From Bog-159 sp049511415 (GTDB taxonomy: Bacteria; Acidobacteriota; Terriglobia; Bryobacterales; Bryobacteraceae), in the NCBI GenBank assembly GCA_049511415.1, contig JBEKYC010000017.1, positions 1 to 64,000 on the forward strand: a DNA stretch of 64,000 nt. Direction: 5' to 3'. The position numbers and the translations under genes were made by a program. This document shows positions 24,716-31,280 of the stretch, in pieces. Below the pieces are notes generated by a model. That model saw only the letters and a program-made list of their open reading frames with translations. It had not been told where the DNA came from and did not search any database. Numbering within the stretch: the first letter of the stretch is position 1; the number at the start of each line of letters is the position of its first letter.

Positions 24716-26359
24716 CTATCCGCTTTGCGAACCGGTCGAGTCGCGGGGCGGATGCCCGCCGGCCAATTGGAGTACAACAGGGCTCAGCGAGCGAAGCTGG
24801 ATCGGGATTTCGCCGCCGGGTGGGCTCGATAGGAATTCTGATTTGACGGCGCCTGCGTCCAAAATCTCGGCTTGCTCTATGACGATCCGGACGGGCGCGG
24901 CAAGCGCTAGGGTGCCAAATACTATATATCGGCTCGGCTCCCTGGGTTCCGCACAAATGGAGATTACGCCTACATCAAGGGACTGCAAGATTTGGGCATT
25001 TTCGTCTTCGGATTTCCGCTTTATGACTGTGGCTGAAAGTGTCACGGTGGCTTCAAGGGGCCGACTATCCTTCAAACACCCCAATATTTCGATCACAGTG
25101 AAGTCATCCTCTGTGAAACGTGACGGCCACGGAAGCGCGACCTGAAAATATTGTTCCACGGAGACAACCTCGTTCACGAATGCATTAAACGCGTCCTGGT
25201 CAAACTGGCTGGCGCCGAACGTAACCTGTTCCCCCTGAAAGACCACTTGTTCTGTTTCAAGGTTCACAACCCGGATTCGACCGCATTTTCGCAGCGCCGC
25301 CAAGCCACGCGAGAAGTGTTGAATGGTCCGAAAATCCCGCCCGACAAGGGCTGTGCCGAAGCGCAGGCTGGGGGATGGGCCCGGATAAAGAGGTAGTGTA
25401 AAGTGAATCGTGAACGGGAGGCCGGGACGCGTCCCCACGATCGCGGCCTCCTGCTGGCCGAGCCGACTTGGTTTGAAATCCACAACTGGGAATATCACTT
25501 CGTCCGGTGGACCGCCAAGCACCACGCGCGCCGTCATGGTGTGGGTGGATGGCGGCAGTTGGGGACCAAAATGCAGCTCTGCACCGGCACCGGGGGGCGC
25601 CGCGTCCTCCCAAAGTGGGAGGCTGCTCTCGAAGTCTTCAAACTCATCCGCCAGGAATTTCTGCGCGCGTCCGGTTCGCAGCCATTCTTCAAACTTCGTG
25701 ATCCCCGTCCTAACGAACTTGCAGGAGAACGAACCGGGAAGAACTGACGGGTCTTTCACGGAGATATCGATTTTCTGGCTGCCGCTGACGACGCTCCCTA
25801 CTGAACCAGTCTGTGGTTGGTCCTGCCTCGGCGGCCCGGCGACCACGTGGAATCCGAACCCTGGGTAGCGTTCTTCGAGTTGCTCGATCAAGCGCGAACC
25901 GGCTCGGCTAACGTCCTCGCGGGAGGTGTCGATCCGGAACGCTTCGGGGCGGATAACCTGCACGAGCTTCTTGGCGACTGCCGGTACACCGACTGAAGTG
26001 CTGACAGCCAGCTTGTCCGCCTGAATTGGTGCGTACCTCAGCATGTCTTCACAGGTCAACCCATGCCACACAGGCAGAATCACCTTTTGCCCCTGCCTCT
26101 CTCTGGCAAAGAGCGCGTTCAGCTCGGCAGGTGGCCAGCTCTTGCTAAAGAACGCATGACTGAATATCACGACACCGAACCGCGATTGAGCCAACCCGGC
26201 CTCGATGGAGGCTCTCAGGCTGTCCCCGATCCTGAGCGTCAATTCGTCGAACCAGATCGTCAGACCATATTTTTGCAACTCGGCGACGAGAGGCCGGACC
26301 ACCTCCTCCTTGTCCTCGAACGCATGGGAGATGAACGCATCGTACTCAAACGCAGTCAT
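24716..26359 (-). CDS. TIR-domain protein with a large uncharacterised C-terminal region
   Basis: A 547-residue protein with no signal peptide. Residues 5-135 form a TIR domain: YDAFISHAFEDKEEVVRPLVAEL, IWFDELTLRIGDSLRASIEAGL, then GVVIFSHAFFSKSWPPAELNAL. Glu79 in WPPAEL aligns with the catalytic glutamate of NAD-cleaving TIR domains. The rest (about 175-547) is strand-rich and I cannot match it to a family; it may sense a trigger or act as a second module. A GGTGG ribosome site precedes the ATG. Its neighbours are a toxin-antitoxin pair on the same strand. Abortive phage defence by NAD depletion is a reasonable inference from the TIR family, not shown here. Confidence 0.83.
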   Translation of the reverse strand: MTAFEYDAFISHAFEDKEEVVRPLVAELQKYGLTIWFDELTLRIGDSLRASIEAGLAQSRFGVVIFSHAFFSKSWPPAELNALFARERQGQKVILPVWHGLTCEDMLRYAPIQADKLAVSTSVGVPAVAKKLVQVIRPEAFRIDTSREDVSRAGSRLIEQLEERYPGFGFHVVAGPPRQDQPQTGSVGSVVSGSQKIDISVKDPSVLPGSFSCKFVRTGITKFEEWLRTGRAQKFLADEFEDFESSLPLWEDAAPPGAGAELHFGPQLPPSTHTMTARVVLGGPPDEVIFPVVDFKPSRLGQQEAAIVGTRPGLPFTIHFTLPLYPGPSPSLRFGTALVGRDFRTIQHFSRGLAALRKCGRIRVVNLETEQVVFQGEQVTFGASQFDQDAFNAFVNEVVSVEQYFQVALPWPSRFTEDDFTVIEILGCLKDSRPLEATVTLSATVIKRKSEDENAQILQSLDVGVISICAEPREPSRYIVFGTLALAAPVRIVIEQAEILDAGAVKSEFLSSPPGGEIPIQLRSLSPVVLQLAGGHPPRDSTGSQSG

Positions 26360-26412
26360 ACAATTCCACCGTAAAACGAACTAAAGGGCGCCGCGGTGAT
26401 TTCGCGAGCAAT

Positions 26413-26730
26413 TCAGTCCTGCGCCCGCTGGCCGGAGGCTGCTGCCGGTTCCAGGGACACACGGATACCTATGGTCTTTAGCACGGCCCATAGGGTGTCT
26501 AGCCGAGGATTACCGTCTTCAGACAGCGTGCGGTAGAGATTCTCGCGATTCACTCCGGCCTCCGCTGCAATCTTGCCAATCCCCTTTTGCGCGCGGGCGA
26601 CATTCCGGAGTGCTACGAGGAAAGTCCCTGCCGAATCGCGGAAAGCGGCGGAGAGGTACTTTGCGCAGTATTGCCGGTCCTTTAGCCGGTCAATCAACCC
26701 GCCCAGTTCATCCTCCGCCGGCCGTTTCAT
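26413..26730 (-). CDS. HTH antitoxin (HigA-like, addiction-module antidote)
   Basis: A 105-residue protein starting MKRPAEDELGGLIDRLKD. The HTH lies at KGIGKIAAEAGVNRENLYRTLSEDGNPRLDTLWAVLKTIG (about residues 50-89), the Xre-type helix-turn-helix of the 'probable addiction module antidote' family. It would neutralise the toxin made just upstream and repress their shared promoter. The ATG overlaps the toxin's stop codon as ATGA, giving the toxin-first order usual for HigBA-like pairs. The reading frame is open to 26832 but that stretch overlaps the toxin gene and has no HTH character. Confidence 0.87.
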   Translation of the reverse strand: MKRPAEDELGGLIDRLKDRQYCAKYLSAAFRDSAGTFLVALRNVARAQKGIGKIAAEAGVNRENLYRTLSEDGNPRLDTLWAVLKTIGIRVSLEPAAASGQRAQD

Positions 26731-27080
26731 TTCCGCTGCTTCTTCCACAGGCGATTCCGTCGCTTGTAATCTTTCCAGTACTTCTGGGCGCGGACTATGT
26801 CTGCGTCTTGGGTGGATTTGTTGCCGCCGCATAATAGTATGACCTCATCGCCATCCGTTCCGTAGTAGACCCTATAACCCGGGCCAAAGTCGATCCTCGA
26901 TTCGAAAACTCCGCTTCCGATTGGCCGGGAGTCTCCGAGATTACCAGCACTTAAGCGCGTGACTCGCACGTCGACGGCGACGCCGGTATCCTCATCGTTG
27001 AGGCTGCTTCGCCACGCGCGGTAATGAATTCTGCCATCTGGGCTCTTGTAGGATAGGACCTTCCGTTCCTTAGCTTCCAC
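26727..27080 (-). CDS. RelE/HigB-type toxin (addiction-module killer protein)
   Basis: A 117-residue basic protein. The second half carries the family pattern FGPGYRVYYGTDGDEVILLCGGNKSTQDADIVRAQKYWKDYKRR (about 65-108), typical of the RelE superfamily branch that pairs with the HTH antidote next to it. Such toxins cut mRNA on the ribosome. The likely start is GTG at 27080, with no clear ribosome site. The toxin-antitoxin pair would stabilise the small cassette in the chromosome and might also act in phage defence alongside the TIR gene. Confidence 0.85.
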   Translation of the reverse strand: MEAKERKVLSYKSPDGRIHYRAWRSSLNDEDTGVAVDVRVTRLSAGNLGDSRPIGSGVFESRIDFGPGYRVYYGTDGDEVILLCGGNKSTQDADIVRAQKYWKDYKRRNRLWKKQRK

Positions 27081-27191
27081 TGGAATTGCCGATTGCCGCG
27101 TATCCTGTAGCTTATCCGCTACAATTGCAGTATATCAGCAGCTAAACCATACTCCAAGTTCTGCCTGGGTGGCTCGATGAGACTGGAGTTT

Positions 27192-27209
27192 TCGCGGGGG
27201 GATTAGTTG
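27192..27209 (+). repeat. Right copy of 18-bp direct repeat (att-like)
   Basis: Identical to 24695-24712. It contains the last codons and the stop codon of pyrG out of context, which points to duplication of the target during insertion. The enclosed DNA is about 2.5 kb. Confidence 0.75.
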
Positions 27210-27230
27210 GGCGCAGTTTGGGCTCACTCG

Positions 27231-27280
27231 TTTATTGGCCACCGATAAACACAGATAAACACGGATAAAACGTCAGGGGT
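27231..27280 (+). repeat. Intergenic repeat, copy A (TTTATTGGCCACCGAT...)
   Basis: About 50 bp beginning TTTATTGGCCACCGATAAAC and containing two tandem ten-base units (AGATAAACAC and a variant). A related copy lies at 60629-60678. It looks like one of the short dispersed intergenic repeats found in Acidobacteria. Confidence 0.55.
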
Positions 27281-27935
27281 TTTGGGGTGGTTTGCGGGTC
27301 TCGGCGGCTTTCGATTGGGTTATTGGGGTCGGTCCGGGACTCTCGTAGTACCTTTCCCCCTCATTTGGGGGTGGGGTGATACCCCCGTTTGTTTGGGTTC
27401 GTTCCGTAGCGACCTCTTTTTCGGCTTCTTTTTCGGCTTGCTGGCGGGCTTCGCGGAATTCCTTTAGCTGGCGGAGGCATTCTTTGTTGGAACGCTCGAG
27501 GGCGGCTTCGTAGCGTTTCAGTTTGAGAAGGCTCTGGCTGCGGTGACAATCATACATGAATGCGGGACCGTAGAGCATGCTTTTCGATTCGCGCTGTTCC
27601 GGGGAGAAATCGGGATTGATGCCGATGATGGCGGCGATGTTATCGGACTGGATCTGGCGGTCCATGGCGTTGGCACGGTGGAGGCGCCAGAGGTTGGAGG
27701 CGATGCGGAAGACGAGATACTCTTCGGCTTCGCCGATGGGGCGGTAGCGCTGGTAGAGGTCCGCGACGAGGGTGTTGAAGGCTGCGGGATCTTCGTCGAG
27801 GAGGAGGTAGAATTCGGCGCAGAGCCCGTGGCGGACACTATTACGGGCGGATGCGGCTTTGCCGGCGGGGGTGTTGGGGCCGGTGCTTTTTTTGGCGTTT
27901 TCGCGATTGGAATCGATTTTGGCTTGCGAGGACAT
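27273..27935 (-). CDS. 'STGPxTPAGKA' family protein of unknown function
   Basis: A 220-residue hydrophilic protein. It begins MSSQAKIDSNRENAKKSTGP, followed by NTPAGKAASARNSVRHGL. That N-terminal signature recurs in large families of uncharacterised proteins in Acidobacteria and Planctomycetes, often with many copies per genome. A central helical region (about 60-145) is followed by a charged coiled stretch (REARQQAEKEAEKEV) and a Pro-rich tail. It may have a mobile or repeat-associated origin, which is a guess from its copy-number habit. It lies just outside the right repeat of the TIR cassette. Confidence 0.65.
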   Translation of the reverse strand: MSSQAKIDSNRENAKKSTGPNTPAGKAASARNSVRHGLCAEFYLLLDEDPAAFNTLVADLYQRYRPIGEAEEYLVFRIASNLWRLHRANAMDRQIQSDNIAAIIGINPDFSPEQRESKSMLYGPAFMYDCHRSQSLLKLKRYEAALERSNKECLRQLKEFREARQQAEKEAEKEVATERTQTNGGITPPPNEGERYYESPGPTPITQSKAAETRKPPQNP

Positions 27936-28046
27936 ATTGGTTCGCTCCTTACAGCCCAGTGGAACTGGTGAGCGGGTGCGGGATGTAGACTGACGGTTTG
28001 GAAGTTATTGATTCAATGGATATTGTTTGATGGGCGGAGGCGTCAC

Positions 28047-28075
28047 TTGACTCGAATTGGAATTTCCTGTATCTT
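28047..28075 (+). promoter_or_regulatory. Candidate promoter of cysH (TTGACT-17-TATCTT)
   Basis: A near-consensus -35 and a fair -10 are exactly 17 bp apart. Transcription would start within one or two bases of the TTG at 28084, so the message would be leaderless. Confidence 0.5.
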
Positions 28076-28083
28076 GATAGAGA

Positions 28084-28827
28084 TTGGTACATTTGCCCGA
28101 TCTTGAATCAGCCTCAGCCCAGGAAGTGCTCGCTTGGGCGCTGGCGACGTTCGGCGATTCGCTGGCCATTTCCACCAGCTTTCAAAAAGAGGGCATGGTG
28201 GTGATCGACATGGCCACGCGCATCGACCCGGGCGTGCGGGTCTTCACGATCGACACCGGCCGGTTGCCCGAGGAAACCCATCAGATGATGGAGACCGTGC
28301 GGCAGCGCTACGGCATTCCAGTGGAGATCGTTTTCCCTGAAGCGTCGGAAGTGGAATCCATGATTGGGACGCACGGGCCCAACCTGTTCTATCGCGAGGT
28401 GGCGCTGCGGAAGCTCTGCTGCCACGTGCGCAAGGTGCGGCCATTGGAGCGCAAACTGGCTACCCTGCGCGCTTGGGCGGTGGGGTTGCGGCGTTCGCAG
28501 ATGGACTCGCGCGCGAACACGCCGAAGGTGGAGACGCGCGACGGCGTGGTGAAGATCAGTCCGCTGGCCGACTGGAGCAAGCAGGAAGTGGAAGACTACA
28601 TCCGGCGGCACGATGTTCCGGTGCATCCGCTCTACGCCAAGGGCTTCCCGAGCATCGGCTGCGGACCCTGCACGCGCGCGGTCTTCGATTGCGAAGACGA
28701 GCGCGCGGGGCGCTGGTGGTGGGAGCAGGAGGGCGAGAAGGAATGCGGCATACACATCGCGCCCAACGGCCAGGTAATGCGGCAGGTGGATGCTTTGCTG
28801 GCGGAGATCCGTCCGGCGGCGAACTGA
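28084..28827 (+). CDS. cysH: Phosphoadenylyl/adenylyl-sulfate reductase
   Basis: A 247-residue enzyme of assimilatory sulfate reduction, converting APS or PAPS to sulfite. It has STSFQKEGMVVIDMA and FTIDTGRLPEETHQMM (PP-loop-like region). Cysteines in KLCCHVRKVRPL and in GCGPCTRAV form the set that binds a [4Fe-4S] cluster in the APS-using branch, and ECGIH near the C-terminus carries the catalytic Cys. The iron-sulfur ligands favour APS over PAPS as substrate. The start is probably TTG at 28084, because the N-terminal residues after it fit the family. No sulfite reductase gene is in view. Confidence 0.92.
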   Translation: MVHLPDLESASAQEVLAWALATFGDSLAISTSFQKEGMVVIDMATRIDPGVRVFTIDTGRLPEETHQMMETVRQRYGIPVEIVFPEASEVESMIGTHGPNLFYREVALRKLCCHVRKVRPLERKLATLRAWAVGLRRSQMDSRANTPKVETRDGVVKISPLADWSKQEVEDYIRRHDVPVHPLYAKGFPSIGCGPCTRAVFDCEDERAGRWWWEQEGEKECGIHIAPNGQVMRQVDALLAEIRPAAN

Positions 28828-28836
28828 ACTCGGCGG

Positions 28837-31278
28837 TTACTCCACCGCCATGGTCACGCTGGTTTGGGTGGTGGCGCTTCCAATGGTCACGACTACGGGC
28901 ACGTTGTTGCCGGGGGTTATGTTCTGGGGCACCTGGACGTCGATTTGGAACAGTCCGGGCATGAAACCGGGCGCGGCTCCGGCGTAGGTGACGTTGGCGT
29001 TCTGCCCGCCGATCTGCACGGATACTTTCGCCAGCGGAGCCGGCAGCACGGTGGTGGCGAGCCGGCCGTCGACGCCTGGCGGATCGGTAATGCCCTCGCC
29101 GGTGCCGTAGAGCAGGACATACTGTCCGCGGGGCGCGGGATGGCTGGGACCGTTCACGCTGTAATCCGCATTATTGAGGATTGCGCCCTGGCCGGTGCCC
29201 TGCTGGTTCAAGGTGAACAGCGCGGGCGCGGTGGCGGCCACCGTGAGCGGGAATGGATCGGATCGTACGCCCTGATATTCCACCTCGACGTTCGTGGTGG
29301 GATTGACCATGCCGAAGTACGGCGTGACGACGGCGATCTGGGTGGCGGTGACGTAGACGACCGGCGCGGGAATTCCGTCAAACAAGACGCGCACGCCGGC
29401 GACGTTGTTGCTCACCAGGCCGTTTGAATCGAGCGCAAGCCCCGAGAGATTCGTTGGTCCCATGCTGGTTCCCCAGACAATCACCATTTGACCCGGTGCG
29501 ATCGATTTTCCGTATGCGGCGGCGTCGGTGACGGCTGTGACTACCGGCTTGGGCACGGGATAGGTGGCGGGCGGAATCACCAGCATGGTGATGGAATTGG
29601 CCGGAAAGGTGGCGGTCAGGTTGGCGCCGCTTAATGTGAGGCTGGGCTGCTGCACGATGGCGGTGAGGTTCGCGGCGCTATACTGCCACACCTGGGCCGA
29701 TGTTCCGGGCTGAAAATTCGCCAGGCTCAACGTGCTCGAGAGATCGCCGCCGGTCTTGTTGATGACCATGGCGGTCAGGTTCAGATCCGAGCGCGTGGCG
29801 GCGTAGACGGCTAGCTGGCTCTGATCGCCGCTGGTGGCCTGCACGCTGGTCTCGCCGAAGGAGTCGCCGATGCCGTCATAATTGCGATACATCATATAGG
29901 CGAATGCCACCGGATTGGCGGGGGTGGGCTGGCCCCACAGCGTGGCCAGATCCAGCCCCTGCGCGCCGAAGATGCCCAGCAGGTCGGCCTGCGCCAGACC
30001 GCCGTTCAGAGTGTCGAACGCGTACCAGTTGTACTCGGTGATGGCGAGTTTGGTGCCGGGATAGTTCTGCGCGATGATCTGCTGCACGCGCGGGATGTAA
30101 TAGGGCGCGATGGGCGCGCCGTTATTCATGGGATCGACGATCCAGTAATCGCCGCTGACGATGTAAGTGGGATCCCAGAACTCGCGCGTGGATTCGAGGC
30201 GCAGCGCCTGCACCGAGGCGGATTCGGGCGGGGTGACGCCGTTCACCGGATTATCCTGCACCGCGGAGGGGGCGATGTAGGCGTGCAGATCCACGTAATC
30301 GAGCAGGCGTTGGCCGTGCTGTTGATCGTATTGCTGGAACTGCTGCAGATACCAGGCGAGGATGGTGGTGTTATTGTGCGCGGCGTAATCTACCGGATTG
30401 CTGTACCACTCCCCGGCGGGTGAATTCCATCCGGCCTGAATATCTTTCTTCGAAAACCAGAGCGACGCCCAGTTATCGTTCACGGGACCGCTGACCAGCG
30501 CCGTGGGATCGGCCTGCTTGATCGCCTTAGCATAAGCCATATCCGTGCTTAGCAGTTCGTCGTAGCTGTACGGATTGGGATGGATATCGCGATGGGTGCT
30601 ATCCCACCAGATCGGTTCGTTGTCGATGCTCCAGATGGCCACGCCGCCCTGATTGGCCGGACCGTAGCGCGTGAGCAGGTTTTCGATCCATTGCTGCTGG
30701 AAGGTTTGATCATACTGCGCGTAGTCATCGGTAGGATCGTTGGCGATGTATTGCGGATTGGTGGAGCAGGTGGGAGTCAAGACCACGCCATTGCCGCAGG
30801 TCGCGGGATGGTATTGCGCGTAGGGATCGACGGAGCACTGCTGGCCGTATTTGGCGACGTTGTAGCTGCATTGGAACGCAGTGGATTTAGGCAGCCAGCC
30901 GAGGGCGGGAACGGTGCCGAGCATGGCACCGCCGGTGGTGGCGGCCTGGTCGGCATATTGGTTGAAGGTCGTATTACCCGAGAGCACTTCGTAATACCAA
31001 TCGCTGTCGAGGTTGGAGATCTGGAACTGCCAGTGATAGGTGCTGGCGTCGTTGCCGCCCCAGCGGCGCGCGGTGGGCCGGATTTGTAATGAGGCTGCGA
31101 GCTGTGCGTTGTAGGTGGGGTCGGTGGGATCCGGCAGCGTCCAGTAGAAGTTGATGCCGTATATGTCCGGCGAAATCGCGTGCACGTTGGAATTGGCGTT
31201 GATGGAAAGGGCTGGGCCGGATGCCTGCGCGAAAGCGCTTCCGGCGGCAATAGCTGCGACGGCAAGGATGTTACGCAT
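28837..31278 (-). CDS. GH44-like secreted glycosidase with TIGR03437 C-terminal domain (copy 1)
   Basis: An 813-residue exported enzyme. Signal peptide about 1-18. The catalytic region has IYGINFYW, a first glutamate in IWSIDNEPIWW (Glu221, acid/base position) and a second in LAITEYNWYAF (Glu415, nucleophile position), as in family GH44 endoglucanases and xyloglucanases. The last 200 residues are the Acidobacterial TIGR03437 domain (PGQMVIVWGTSMGP, GQGAILNNADYSVNGPSHPAPRGQYVLLYGTGEG). It is the most diverged of three tandem copies and lies last on the operon. Its ATG is 2 bp after the previous stop codon. Beta-glucan or xyloglucan breakdown is the likely role. Confidence 0.85.
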   Translation of the reverse strand: MRNILAVAAIAAGSAFAQASGPALSINANSNVHAISPDIYGINFYWTLPDPTDPTYNAQLAASLQIRPTARRWGGNDASTYHWQFQISNLDSDWYYEVLSGNTTFNQYADQAATTGGAMLGTVPALGWLPKSTAFQCSYNVAKYGQQCSVDPYAQYHPATCGNGVVLTPTCSTNPQYIANDPTDDYAQYDQTFQQQWIENLLTRYGPANQGGVAIWSIDNEPIWWDSTHRDIHPNPYSYDELLSTDMAYAKAIKQADPTALVSGPVNDNWASLWFSKKDIQAGWNSPAGEWYSNPVDYAAHNNTTILAWYLQQFQQYDQQHGQRLLDYVDLHAYIAPSAVQDNPVNGVTPPESASVQALRLESTREFWDPTYIVSGDYWIVDPMNNGAPIAPYYIPRVQQIIAQNYPGTKLAITEYNWYAFDTLNGGLAQADLLGIFGAQGLDLATLWGQPTPANPVAFAYMMYRNYDGIGDSFGETSVQATSGDQSQLAVYAATRSDLNLTAMVINKTGGDLSSTLSLANFQPGTSAQVWQYSAANLTAIVQQPSLTLSGANLTATFPANSITMLVIPPATYPVPKPVVTAVTDAAAYGKSIAPGQMVIVWGTSMGPTNLSGLALDSNGLVSNNVAGVRVLFDGIPAPVVYVTATQIAVVTPYFGMVNPTTNVEVEYQGVRSDPFPLTVAATAPALFTLNQQGTGQGAILNNADYSVNGPSHPAPRGQYVLLYGTGEGITDPPGVDGRLATTVLPAPLAKVSVQIGGQNANVTYAGAAPGFMPGLFQIDVQVPQNITPGNNVPVVVTIGSATTQTSVTMAVE

Positions 31279-31280
31279 AG

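Noticed and set aside
24716..27080. Phage or integrative element with its own integrase
   Set aside because: Only three genes fit between the repeats and none is an integrase, recombinase or replication protein.
27936..28083. Riboswitch leader for cysH
   Set aside because: The promoter found lies directly at the start codon, leaving no leader in which a riboswitch could form, and no conserved core was seen.
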